The notes under the pieces are model-generated. The model was not told the DNA's origin. It worked only from the letters and a program-made list of their open reading frames with translations, and did not search any database. Source: Panopea generosa (lineage: Eukaryota; Mollusca; Bivalvia; Adapedonta; Hiatellidae). From it: a stretch of DNA of 64,000 bases. The translations under genes were made by a program, and so were the position numbers. The number at the start of each line of letters is the position of its first letter. Positions within the stretch are counted from its first letter, which is position 1. Positions 1-14,400 of this stretch are shown in pieces. The DNA lies in assembly GCA_029582155.1 (NCBI GenBank), contig CM055903.1, positions 42,299,769 through 42,363,768 on the forward strand, in the 5' to 3' direction.

Positions 1-793
1 TTCTATGAAAGAATACATTCATAGCTGTGTTTATTAATTAACTATTACGTGTTTGATGTCATAAGAGTGAATATGGTAAAGAACAGAAACCCAGCTAATA
101 CGACCAAACAAGGCCAAAACAAAAACCGAGTGTATTGATTCGTTAAGATGCTCGGCTAGAACGAAAACCCATTTATTGGTACAAGTACATGTATTGCCAT
201 ATTGGCCAAAGGCCAATAACAGTGTCAGTTTCCAATACTTTTATTTATGTAAGTTAATGAAAAACAGTAGGCTACAAAAGTTGTTTCGTATTTGGCAGAG
301 ATCTGTTCGTATTGGCCGAGCCCGAGTCATATAACGGCATAGTTTTCGTCTATAACAAGGCCAATACAATTAAGTCAATTAATACTTTATCGCAACGCTA
401 TTTTGAAAACTTCGTGCGACTCTAAGTAAATGTCAACGTTTTTTAATATAATTTTCGTTACTTTTTTGTTTTGTGTTCGTGTAATTTACACGAAGGTACA
501 TTTCTTACATAGTACCGTTAAAGCAGACACTGAAATGGAATTTAATAGTTAATTAATGAAAATGTCATTAATTGAATGAATTCATATTGACTTTGATACT
601 GAGTCTCTCTGACTATTAAATTGACCTTCGCCCTACGGCGTCGTGCCAATACGACAGTCCTCAGCCCAATATCAAAGTAAGCCAATATACATTCACTTGA
701 TTAATAACATTATACTAACAATCATTATGATAAATATATGATTCAAAGCATATAGAACGAAAACAATGTACAACATCTACCGTCTGACCTCAC
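1..793. other. Plexin intron sequence at the left edge, no gene seen
   Basis: No exon could be supported here. The donor of plexin exon 15 lies at its right border, so on the minus strand this is the beginning of the next plexin intron. Short reading frames at 34-216 match no family I recognise. Confidence 0.5.
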
Positions 794-961
794 CTAAGAA
801 ATCCCTTCTTTGGTGGAATAGAGTCAAACATTGGATTTGGCAGCAGAGTGAAATTCAGAGATTTCTCTGCAACAGGGAGAACATTTGGCAAAAGTAATTT
901 TACGTTTGTTACATTAAGTAGCAAACCACTTGGTACTATCAACTGCACGGTGAAATACAGC
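794..961 (-). CDS. Plexin exon 15: end of IPT2 and start of IPT3
   Basis: It reads about 56 codons (phase 2 in, phase 2 out) between an acceptor at 962-964 and a GTGAGG donor. The end carries NPMFDSIPPKKGFL, matching the NP..xxI.P..GFL boundary that starts a new IPT repeat in plexins. The other frames contain stops. It is the last exon of this gene inside the window. Confidence 0.8.
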
Positions 962-3900
962 CTGAAAAAAAGTTAATTTATTTAATGGTCAACAAATACT
1001 CACAAATATATAAAATATACGTATGCACCTTTATTATACACATCCGTTTATATATATGAAAGCTGGGCCGAACGTTTCCGTTTAAATATAAACTGGGTTA
1101 TAAAACGTATTTGTTTGTGGCTGTGTCAACTTGGTTATACGTATCCGTTTGGTTATGTGTAACCTTGGTTATACGTATCCATTTATGAACGTGTAAACTT
1201 GGTTATACATATCTGTTTGTGGCTGTGTCAACTTAGTTATTCGTATAAGTTTGTATATGTGTACACTTGGTAATACGTATCCGTCTGGTTATGTGTCAAT
1301 TTGGTCATACGTATCCGTTAATGAATGTGTAAACTTGGTAATACGTATTTGTTTATAAATGTGTAAACTTGGTATAACACATCCGCTTGTGAATGTGTTA
1401 ACTTAGTTATACGTATACGCTCGTGAATATGTAAATTTGGTTATACGTATTCGTTTATGAATGTGTAAACTTGGTTAACGTATTCGTTTATGAATGTTTA
1501 AACATGGTTTTACGTATCAATTGATGAATGTGTAAATTTGTTTATGCGTATCTGCTTGTTAATGTGTAAACTTGGTTATACGTATCCGTTGATGTATCTC
1601 TACACTGGGTTATATGTATCCAATTGTAAATATGTAACCATGGTTATACGTATCCACTTGTGAATATGTAACCTTGGTTATACGTATCCGCTTGTGAATA
1701 TGTAACCTTGGTTATACGAATCCACTTGTGAATATTAAAACTTGATTTTACGTATCCACTTGTGAATATTTAAACTTGGTTGTACGTATTCGCTTGTGAA
1801 CATGTAATCTTTTTTTTCTTCAGTTAAATATATTTTATTCAGTCATATATTACAGAGAGCAAATAATGTAATATTACACACATATATATTTATTTACATA
1901 ACACAGCATAACACAATATACATATTTCAACTTCTATATATATACACACACTCATGTATATCTATATTTTATTTGTTTTTTAAAGCAAATAGAGAATAGT
2001 AAATAATATTTTTTTAATCTCAAACAATACATATTTTCTTGTCTATAAGAAGTGTATTTTTTTTCTATTTAATATATGAACGATAAAATTTTGAAGTAAA
2101 ATAAGACGATAGATTAGTAAGGAGAATAGAAAAGAAAGTCGTAGCAGACATGCGCGTATAGTTGAATGTTTAAGTTAGTTTGTTTTTTTTCGTAACGAAT
2201 CAGTTGTTAAGGACAAAAAATCTCCATTTATTTGTAAAATAGTGAAATTTAACGTATTTCAAAGCTATTTCTTCTTTAATTTCAATTTGATTTTAAAGGT
2301 ACATGTAAAATTGATAGCTGTCCCAGCTTGGAATGGTTTTCTTACATTTGTTTGTATATATATCATATTTTGCAAAAATAATAATGAAGTTGAAGGCATT
2401 TTTGATTTTATGTTTTCCAAGAATACCGAAGGTAATATTTTTTAAATCGAGTTTTATGGTAGTGTTCATATTAGTTAGTAACATTTTTAAGTTTGACCAA
2501 AAGTGTTGTGTAATAGGGCATTCCAAGAATAAATGATTTACTGTCTCTATGTCCATGTTACAAAAATCACATAAGTTTGAACTCACCTTTTTATATTTAA
2601 AGAGATAAGTGTTTGTTGCTACAATTCTAAGAATATATTTGTATTGGAAGTTTCCTAATTTTGTATGAGTTGTTGAAACTATAGGCATATAGAAAATTTC
2701 ACTCCATTTTAATGTTTCATTTACAAAGAGTTCCGTCCCTTTTTTTGTTGCTGGATAATATCATCATGTTTTTTATTAAAGCAGATGGTTGTATAGTAGT
2801 GTATTCACATGTTTTGTTTGTTTTAATTTATTTATTATGTCGTTTGTGTTTATAACATTTATTTGTTCGTTGCTAAGTTTGGTTTTCAATTTGCTTGGTA
2901 TATTTGAGATTAAGGATATATATTTGAGAAAGTCAGTCCTTGGAATATCATAGAGAAATGAGAAAAAATCAAAGGAATAGAATTGTTTAACTCTGTAGTC
3001 AAATATATGTTAAAAATACTTAATTCCTTAGTCAAACTATTTTTTATCAACAAAGTTTTATTACTCACATTTATTCCAGAGTTATTCCATTTAACTGACT
3101 TTCTAACCATTTTTCTATCATTTGCTTCATTTATTTTTCCCCATGCAACAAATATATTTTGAATGAATATTTCGGAAATAGTTTTTGTATATCTTCAAAT
3201 TTTAGATTACACTCGAATAGTAATGTGCCACCAAATTTTTTCTGGTTGATGAATATATAATATATGTTTCCATGGCCCGTTATTTTCATCGAGTAAGTGT
3301 TTTATCCAGTTTGCTTAAAGAGAATGAAAAAATTTGATTAAATCAATCATTTTTAATAATCCTCCTTTTGCATAATTTTGAAATATCGTTATTTTTTTTA
3401 ATTCTATAGGGTTTGTTGTCTCAAATAAATATGTAATCTTGGTTTTACGTATCCGTGTGTGAATGAGTAAACTTTGTTTTAAATATCCGTTTGTGAATGT
3501 GTAAACTTTGATATATGTATCCGTTTGTAAATGTGTAAACTTGGTTATAAATATCCGTTTGTGAATGTGTAAACTTTGATATATGTATCCGATTGTGCAT
3601 GTGAAAACTTGGTTATAAATGTCCGTGTGTGAATGTGTAAACTTTGTAATAAATATCCGTTTGTGAATGTGTAAACTTTGATATATGTTTCCGTTTGTGA
3701 ATGTGTAAACTTTGATATATGTATCCGTTTGTGAATGTGTAATATTTGTTATACGTACCCACTTGTCAATATGTAAACTTTGTTATACGTATCCGTTTAT
3801 GAATGTGTAAACTTGGTTATACGTATATGTTTGTTTATGTGGTTATTTGTATTCGTTTGTGTATTTTATACTTTGCAAAACGTATATGTTCTAGTTTGTG

Positions 3901-5447
3901 TAGACCTGGTTATATATATTCGTTTCTGAATGTGTATACTTAGTTATATGTATTCGCTTGTGAATATATAAACTGGGTTGTACGTATCTATTTATGTATG
4001 TGTAAACTTGGTTATACGTCCAATTCGTTTATGTATGTGTAACCTTGGTTATACGTATATGTATGTATATGTGTCAACTTGGTTATATGTATTCGTTTGT
4101 GTATGAGTACACTTTGTTATACGTACCCGTTCATTTAACAATTATCTAATAAATCCAGTGGGTTAAGTTTTTCAATATCGATTTATATACATTAGTATAC
4201 ATTAAACCATACAACAGCCTCAGTGACGTACTAGATACAGTATAAACAGCCGCGGATAGTCGCCGTGGCGATCCCTATTTCCAAAACAATGTTTTTTTGT
4301 TCATTTCACTAGCATTACTGTTTTTTCTTACATTATTCCTTAAACGACTATCCTATGGAATTGAATGAGCTTCCAGAAAAACAAAAAATATGTGTCCATA
4401 TGTGCATTTATATCTTTGCCATAATCTAACAACCGCTGTTTGTTATTTTAATATTGTTTTCATAATTTAGTCTAGGAAATTTGATTTTTTTAATTAATTC
4501 ATACATTTATACATGTAGAATGTATACTGACTCTGAGCTAACGGTGTATTGAGTGTCAAAATTAAACTTTCGTTGAAGTTTAACTTGGAGAAGTCGGGCC
4601 CGACTAGCTCAGTCGGTAGAGCGTCTAAATATCAATACAGGGGTCAAGTACGAATCCCCGCCCGGCAATAGTCTCTGTGACGATTGATATACGGCATTAT
4701 GTCTCATTATAATGTGTCTCTCACTGCTGATTCAAGTGGGAAAGTTATCAGATACTTGCGAAGATGGGGTGTTAACCTTCCAGGATAAAAAAAAAAAACA
4801 TTGGTTAGGTAAAGTGATCGCATGTTACCCCTCGATAGCATAAAAATGATTCTTAATATTCAATTAGTCAATTAACTTGGAGATTGAAAGAAAAAGAAAA
4901 TATATTGTTTGAACTTTTTAAAAACATGTCATCTTGAAGAATTAACTTTTTTTTAAATATATATTTATTCAACTTGGATATTCAATTTTGTATTTAAAAT
5001 TTATACGTCGGCTCGGACATAATGAGTGGACTTTTTCATGTAGATTTATAAGTACATCTACATTATTTTAGAAAATAATCATTTTTTGAATATATAATTT
5101 AACTTGGCTATTGAACATTTTTCACAATATGTACAATATAAATACTTGGGTATTGAACTCTTTAAATATATAAGATTGAATCTTTTGTTTTAAATATATA
5201 CATCTAGGTCATCTTTGAGAATGATTTTTATGTATATTCTCAATTCAACTTGGATATTGAACTTTCTTTGAAATACATACTTTACTTTGGATCTAGATTT
5301 TTAAATAGATGCTTGACTTTGAAGAGTGATTCTTTTTAAAAATTAATGATTTAATTTAAAGACAGAATTTTTTCTTTTAAAAATTTACACATTTAGATAA
5401 TCTCTGAGATTGTTTAAATATAAACAGTAATATAATCTTGGATATTG

Positions 5448-5488
<41 letters not shown>

Positions 5489-8400
5489 GTTGATCATTTG
5501 AGAGATCGAACTGTCTTTGAAATATAATATTTAACTTAGAAATTGAACTTTCTTTGAAATATTTACATATAGCTGCTATCTTGGAGATCGAACTGTGAAT
5601 TATGATGTTTAACAGTCTAAATAAAAGTTAGTTAATATTATTCTGTCTTATGTATTTTGTTGTACCCACGCAACAAACAACGGCTTGTAAATAGTAACCT
5701 CTACTAAATAACTGTTAGTTAGTATGCTAAAATAATTTTTGGGGCTATATCTTAAACAAACTTTATTATTTTATTTGATTGCCAAGGTTTTAGTACTTTG
5801 AATAATTCGAATGAAAACAGTACTGACCATGACAATTTTTCTGAAAGACACAGAACTATTCCTTGGCTTCACTAGACAACTTAAATAAGAACAACATGGG
5901 AGTTCGACTCATGTTTCAGGGGAAAAAGACTTCATTGCGGTACTCCTGACGTGTTACGGGAAAATTTCGAAACAAAATAGTTCTAACGAAAATGAATCTC
6001 AGGGTACCTGCATTAAAACATATGCCAGTGTGTAAGCGCAACCTAGTGGTAGCACAATGTAGACTGGTGTATGTGTAAACTAGGTATATGTTTCCGTTTG
6101 TGTCAATCTGTACTGGCGATACGTAACCAGATGTTTCACATTTACCATTTAACATATTTATTTAAATACTGAAACGCTGGATAAATAAAAAATAAAGTTA
6201 CTAATTACACGCTTGTATATTCTGAATCACTGGATTTTCAAATCAATAATACAAAATATTCACCCTGTTACAACGGCATCCAGATCAATTTTAGGTAATA
6301 CTACAACATCGTTTATAGCCGTTAAGCCAAACAGAACGATTAGTTCTCTGTTTCCCACACCGAGGTGTTCACCATAGATTGTTACCCTGGTTCCTCCTGC
6401 AATAGGACCTTTGTTTGGACGCATGTCTGTGATAGTCATTATCTGTAAGAAAATGAAGTGAACATGCTAATGTTTGACATCATTTAATATTTTAAAAAAT
6501 CTTATTTCAGAAGAAAGTCAGAATTAAGTGTACATCTTAAATATTTCCAGCGCATCCGAGAGTGTTTCAACTGTTATTTACAACACCGAAAAAATGGTGT
6601 ACAGAATAGCATACATATAAAACCAATTGTACTCTACTTCGTTGCAAAGTATTTTATTTAGGCCGCCATAAACAGAGCGTTTTGTAATGTTTCTTTCATG
6701 ACTGTAATATAGTTTAAACATAATAGACTTAAAAACGGCTTTGTTATTTCCGTTCACACTGATCTTGTGTTGTTTATGCACACCATACATATGTCATATG
6801 TGACATTAAAGTTATGTTTATTTTTCTGTCCGAATTTTAAAAGGTATAACTGATATTTAATGAGTTTTTATTTTATCCAAAAAAGTGCTTTTTGTAACAG
6901 TATAGTGTCTTTAAATGTGATAACAAACCATTATAAAGCAGTACAAAATTACCTTGAACAATTGATGGGCAATTAAAACTTAAATTTCAAAATTCTAAAC
7001 GTCCCACTTGTTTTAAGATTATCATGCCCCCCTCCCTCCACACATACTAAAAACAATGGGGAAGGGGGCGGCATATAGTAATATGTTAGTAATATGTTAA
7101 TAGTGTGCGTCCTTCCGGTATTTCGTGTCCGGCCCGTATCGTTGTCATACAAGGATATATTTTATAAATGCTTGCTACAAATGATCAACATAACATGACG
7201 AAATGTCAGCGCGTAATACCCAGACTCCCACTTCAAATTTCAAGGTCAAACTTTAACTTTGTTTGACAACACTTTTAGTCTGTTTGGGATTTCATGTCTG
7301 GTGTGTAACTTTTTCAACTATAGATGCATTTTAAAACGACTTGGCTCGATCCGTCAACATGATATGACGACATGTTGCGCGTTAAAACTCACACCTGTAC
7401 CTTAAAGGTCAAGGTCGAACTCTGAGTTTGTTTGACAACACTTTGAGTCTGTGACAGATTTCGTGTCCATCGTGTATATGCCCATTGTAATTATGAATTA
7501 CATATTCATAAACTTGTAATTAATATTCATATGCATACATATTATAACAGTGTTTCTGTTCTTGGTAACACCCTAAAAAGAACCCCAGTAACTAACCTGC
7601 AACAATAACGTATTATTTATGGATACAATTATTCATGTGTAAATTACAGTAAACTGTCACAGTTTGAAATAGCTGAACACATTTATTATCCCAAACTATT
7701 AACTTGAAGAGTTCAAACTTATGTAAGCTGAACATTCCGTTAGGTTGAAGTTAGTCTGTTCAATATCTATGAATTTTAAAGACGTTTTCAACGTTTTCAA
7801 AAAGAGTTTTAGAAATACAGTGGCATTGTTTTAAGATTGTCACGAACATATTTACATTAAATGTATTTAATCTCAAATATCCTGATTTGAAATTTCAATT
7901 CAATGCAAGATTAAGCTAATAGTGTTTAGAACAACTGGGTCCTGATAGATAAATGCAATAAAAATTACATTGAACTGGGTGGAACACAGAAGATCCCAAT
8001 TTATTCATATAAAACAATCTACCTGATAAGTAAACTTAATACTGCCTAATGAAGGAGATTGTTTCCCAGCACTGGTGACTATAACATCCCCTGGGACACC
8101 AGCAGCAGACAGGGTGCTTTGGGCTCCTGATGTACAATGTGTTCTGAAATATGTGTGTGCATTAAGTTTGGAAAAGTTGATAAGGATAAAGACTGTTACC
8201 TGTTTGTGTAGTCATGGTTTATTATTAAAGAGACATTTCATCACACTTAAAGGCAACATAAATGGGAATATTGTTACTTTTTTATTTTTGTTAAACAACC
8301 AGTGTAAATAAAATTTTGACTTGATTATTTATATAATGCTAAATAAACGAAATTATAATTTTGAGCATGAAATACTAACATCTACGAGTAGATTAGATTA

Positions 8401-11400
8401 GAGCTTGTTTTCCTAATTTACTAAGACTATATCATCATCAGAGATATAAATATATATAAATATCTTTCAACACATTTTTGACTGACTGACTCTTTTAAAA
8501 CAAATCATCAAGTATATTACTAATTCAATTGTTGATTCCAAATTCTGAAGTTATCACTCACTCTTTTGTTACCATTGTATCGAAATCCGTACTATCTCGA
8601 TCTGCAACAACTGCTGTAACTTCACACGCAACACCCGCCAGTGTCACGGAACTGATATTTGACAGTGACGATCCAAGGTCAGTACCAGAAATAGTGACAC
8701 GTGTATGACCTTGCATGGGACCATCACGGGGTACAATCTGTAATAAAAAACGGTAGTTTCAGAAAAAGGAAAAAAAACATGCAAATATAATTATCATCGC
8801 TCATTTTGGAACATGATTTGAAATATAACATATCAGTGTCGGAAAAAGTAACACGTATATAACCGTATAAAAGGTCTGTACCGGAAATGGTAAAACGTGT
8901 TATAGATTTGTTAACGCACATCTCGGAGAACTATATGCAATGACATAAAATAGGTGTCACTATATTTTAAGACGTCACGTCCGGTGGACTTATGTATATG
9001 TTACATATTTTTCTTAAAAACTACAAACAACAGAGACGCCGTAGTAGTTATTATGAGCATATTTACGTTATGCCAAATTGTTTTTTAAGTCTCACCTGAT
9101 TCCACAAATCAACCATACAACGAGATCTAAGATGGTGACGGATGAACACACTCAGATCCATAGCCTATGCTACTATGAATTATTGTATATCACATAATGC
9201 ATTACCTATAGCCACGCTTCTTCCGGTCAGTGATGTATTTATCATTTGTAAAAAAATCCCACAAACCTTAGTAACAACTGGAGCTGGGCATGTGGTAGTA
9301 AGTGTACATTCTGACTCGTAATGGTCACATACAGCTGGAGCCCCACCACACCATTTACAGTTGTACCTGGTCTTGTTTAATGCATTACATCGACTACAGT
9401 CACTTGCCATCTTACTACACGTGTACACGGTAACTGTTATCAATGATAAAACATTTGATAATTCATAGAATGAATTGCATCTGCATTTTATGAATATTAC
9501 TGTTTTAAAAACGGAAATCGTAAGAAGGTCAACATGTGTGTTGTATACATGTATGAGCAATTTAGCCCGTGTCATTTAACGACTGTTAATGGTAACAGAC
9601 TACTGTTTTATTCTGCCTTAGATAGATATATGTGGATGTGGAAACCATATTAATGATTAAATGAAAACAAAGTGAGATCATTTATATAAATGTCTGATTA
9701 TTTTTCTAAAACATTTGACACTTATACATTATTTTTCTAAACAAATTTGCTTTATGCATTCATCCAATATATTTCTTCCCTCCCCAACCCAGAAAATAAA
9801 ACACAAAAAACTTAATGTTTATTGGTTTTAATGTAGTAAGAAGTCATTTCTGCTCATGGAAGATACGGGTTTACGCCATGGAAGAAAACTTTATCTTCCA
9901 TGTCATGTGGCAGCTTTCTCACATAACCTGACGGAAATCCGGAACTAAATTAATTTTTGTAATCTATGTTCTTATTCACGAATCATAATCATATATATTT
10001 GTATTTTCACGAAAATATTTTAAAACTAGATTTTGTTGTAGGAAACCGTAAAAAGAGAGGCGCTACGTCATAATAATGACGTCAACGTATATATTTATGA
10101 CGTTGTGCCTACCAACGAAATTGGGGTCAGGGAAAATATATATTTAAAGTGAATTATTAAACAATGTGCGGAGAGATTACCAGGTCTGGTACATCCTTAT
10201 AGAATGTACTTTAAAAGGTCGATATCTTCATATATATGTGAAATTTTGGGCGTTAGCCACGCATTTAAAAATAGAATTTTTAGTGAAGACGGCACTTATC
10301 GAGGGTCAATCATTTGACTGGGATGAATGGAAGAGAAAAATTCCACCATGAGTTCATTCATGTGAGATAGAAAAATCTCACCCTTTGGGTAAAATTTACA
10401 TGCAAGGAGCTCGGCAGCACCTCGTCCCTGCAGGTAATTTTGACCCATTGGGTGAGATTTTTTCTATCTCACATGGTTACTCATGACGGATTCTTATTCT
10501 TTGACCTAATGACCCCCAAGAACAATAGCAATCTTCATTTTGTTGTGACAGGAAGTCATTGCGTAAACATCTTTAGTCGAACACATTTTTAACTTTAGGA
10601 TAGAAAGCTAACAAGAAATTCAAATGCCCCGCCCATATATCGTTATCCAGCTATCGATAAAATACCGAAGCTAAACAAATAACGGCGCGTGGAGCGCGTT
10701 CTCTAGTGGTAGAGTATCGAACCCATGCTCGGAGGATCTTGGATTTGATCCTCTGCCACGCCTATGTATGGCGTCCTTGAGCAATATACTATTTCCGCAT
10801 ACGCTTAGTATTTGTTCTACTCAGGGATCTCTCGAGCATGATTTGTCTTAGTAAAAGCAACTGACTGAAGGTAAGATACTCTCAACGATTTTTATGCAAA
10901 ATCTCGAGAAATTATTTTTACTTCTTTTCATCTCAGGACCACAAACCAACAATTTATTTTTATAATGAAATTCTCTAAAAAACGAGACTTTTCCCAGTAA
11001 TTTATGTTTCAAGTTGAAGCGCTTATGATTTCAAAATGTGTATACTGTAATCAAGGACTTATATAAAATGATAGGAAACTTATATCTCCTGACTGAATGT
11101 CGATAAAGTAGCACATAAAGAATTAAATATTTGGCAAATAAATCATTCATAATTTACAGGCAACCGATTTCTTGTAAAATGTAAGTTGTATGTAATTTTA
11201 GATATTTTAAAATATTTCAATCACACAAAATGATCTTGATTTAAAAATATTGAGGTTTCTCGTAATATGTTGTTCTTTTAGTTGCAGTATACAAATTTTG
11301 TAATCTGGAGTATTTAAACAACTTTAAATACAAATTGCTGGGAATGGTATTGTTTTGATGAGAATTTTATTCTGTAATGTAAGAACTTTTATTTGTGTTC

Positions 11401-14400
11401 CTGAGATGAATGGAAGTTAAGATAATTGAAAACGAGATTTTTCGAGATTCTGTATGAATACGCGAGCGTTCACAATCAGCTGCCATTTCTTCTCTATATA
11501 ATTCCTTGCTGTAACTTGAAATATACTTGAAATCTTACTTAAAACGGCAATTCGTTTGCGGGATCAAAACATCACAACATATTTAAGGTTACATACAACT
11601 TACATTCTGTGTATAATAAATCAGTTGCCTTTGATTTGTGAAAGATAAGTTTGCCAAATAAGAAATCATTCGCGTGTTATTTGATTAACAAAAAATATTG
11701 TGGTTACTGAAATCGCATATGACACATGCCGGTGATTATCGTGAAACTCATATTATTTTAAAGATAAAGCTTGTAAACGAGCAGGTTATATGTTACGTTT
11801 ATACTTCTTTCTGACCAGCCTTTATGGAAGAAGAAATTAGAAATAACATAGAATGAGCCATTAAATAGTATATCGTACTAGGATTGGGAGGACATCACTT
11901 TTAAAATTGAAATGAGCTTCTTAGGGAACATTGGTCGTCTGATTGGAGGTTGGGGGCTACAAGAGTTTTTTGAGATCATCTATGCCGATATAACTGTAGG
12001 GCATATTTCACTGAAAAGCTATGTTAAGAGGATTAAGGGCACATACTCGAAAAGAATAAGTTCTTAGCAGTAATCAAAGGCTTATAATGCAACTGTTGAA
12101 TTTGAAGGAGACACTCAACTTGGGTAATATACGAGACATTGTCCCCAATGAACGCCTATTTGAATATTATGTGGAAGAACACACTGTGGAGGTTCTTATT
12201 AACTGAATGTGAGACACACACTGGTATAAAAGTTGCAACCTAATGCTAAACAAGAAACCAGATGTCTATACGAAAACGATGGTTAGTAGAAGAACGGCAC
12301 TGTTATGGATGCAATTCTTAGAGATGTTTGAACTTTTTGAGACGTTGAACACTAAACTCAGACATCAGGGATATTAAAAGAATTTTTTCAGAAATGTTTC
12401 CTTAATTTGCTGCATCAAGGCAAACACCTTATTTGAAATAATTGTATAATTATGTACTTGTACAATAATGTACTTGTACAATATGTGACTATGGAATGAA
12501 GAACATCAAAATGTATTAAAGTTTCTCCAACCAAGGTATCTTGCTGTTGGAAGGAGCGGTTATACTGGGCTGAACTTTCGATAGTTTGGTCATAGAGCAA
12601 ACGTTAATTAAGGGTACTGGAATAACCGTTGATCTTATTAGTAGGGGAATAGTATGACTGAAATACAAAGAACAGTTAGCCTGTTATCTACACCGACATG
12701 TACGGAGGTAAATCAGGATATGCAAAAGCTATGTTTAGATCATGTGAGCAGCACAAAAGGAAGAGCAAAGCAAGACAGTTACAGAATGAAACAAATTGCC
12801 AAATCACGAAATCTTATCACAGTGATCCATCGCAAGGTAGTATTGACGTTAAAGAAGATGAAAGTGATAATATTGATAACTCCAGGGATGCTGGTAGTGA
12901 TATTATTAGATCCATGGAAGAACAGGATGTAAATGAGTATTCTTTTGAAAATAAAACAACAGGATGATACACTGATTTTTAAAGTTGCGGTTGAGATCAA
13001 TTTTAAGTCGATCTTCAGCTATGTTTTCAACGGTGGATTTCTGCTGCTGTGGATATGTTGACCAGAGAGGAGCTACGTGTATCTTCATTGTTCACCTATC
13101 AATTATGTACCTACCTCGGCTCTCTTCGACTCAGATTGTTCGCTTAGGGCAGAAAAAAAACAAGTTAGCTAAACGTGTAGCTGTTGCTGTAGAACCGCAG
13201 ACTATGCCGACATATATTCAGTATGTCATTGACGGAGGATTTTTAACACAGCAACTTCCATGGCCAAGATGTTATACATATACCTGGATACCTTCTTTTA
13301 TAAGACGTGTATGTGTGCTATATTGTATAGAGATATACCGGTGGTTGTATTTGATTGCATATTCAGAGGAATCATCTACGAAATATACTACAAAGTTTGG
13401 CATGCGTGAAATACAACCTTCGCAGGTGAACTGACAATAAACACAAAAAGATACGTTCCTTGCTTACAAAAAAATTAAGTACGACTTTATAAACATGCTA
13501 ACGGGTGCATTAGATGCAAGTGATATTAAATCACGACAAGCAGTAAGAGATACAGCTGTCTTAATAGTGAATACATCTGTGGAAACATGCATTAATTCAG
13601 TCAATGGTCATTAACGTTAATGATACGGATATTGTTCTTAATTTATTACGTCAACATGGACTCGTAGAATATTTTTTTAAACCTGAACCAAGATGAAAAT
13701 GAAATTCAATTTTAAGGATTAAAGCACAAACCTCACAAAGATTAAATTAGGGAAAAAAGTATGCAAACATATATTGTTCATACAATGTCATGCTGTTCTT
13801 GGATGTGACACAACCTCTCGTCTGTTTGGTACGAGAACATGACTTTTACGCAATAAATATGTATGCTGTGCATTATAAGGCATGTAGAAGTACTATACCG
13901 TTATTGTTGTAGTCATCATCCAGCACTACACTTGAATCTTCACCTTGTCCTTTAAACCCATATTTAATTATTACAGGGTAGTTCTTCAATCTTTCATTTG
14001 TAGTGATCTGGAACAATATATTATAGAAGAACATTACAGATTAATTGTAGTGATCTGGAACAGTAATTATTATATTGGTATAATACAGGTTGATTGTAGC
14101 GATCTGGGACAGTAATTATTAAATAAGTATGCTACAGGTTAATTGTAGTGATCTAGAACAGTAATTATTATATTAAAATGTTACAGGTGAATTTTAGTGA
14201 TTTGAAACAGTAATTGTTATATAAATATGCTACAGGTTAATTGTAGTGATCTGGAACCGTAATTATTATATAAGTATGCTACAGGTTAGTTTTTGTGATC
14301 AGGAACAGTAATTATTATATGAGTATGCTACAGGTTAATTGTAGTGATCTGGAACAGCAATTATTATATTCGTAAATTACAGGTTATTTGTAGTGATCTG

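Noticed and set aside
4598..4667. Functional tRNA-Lys gene
   Set aside because: The acceptor stem and T arm do not pair properly and no anticodon loop can be placed.
10166..10351. 61-codon plus-strand ORF in plexin intron 10
   Set aside because: No recognisable domain and no splice context; it borders the hairpin at 10350.
12985..13434. A single ORF of 149 codons as a gene
   Set aside because: Only the part around IDGGFL matches a family. The flanking family motifs lie in other frames, so the ORF is a product of frameshifts in a dead repeat.
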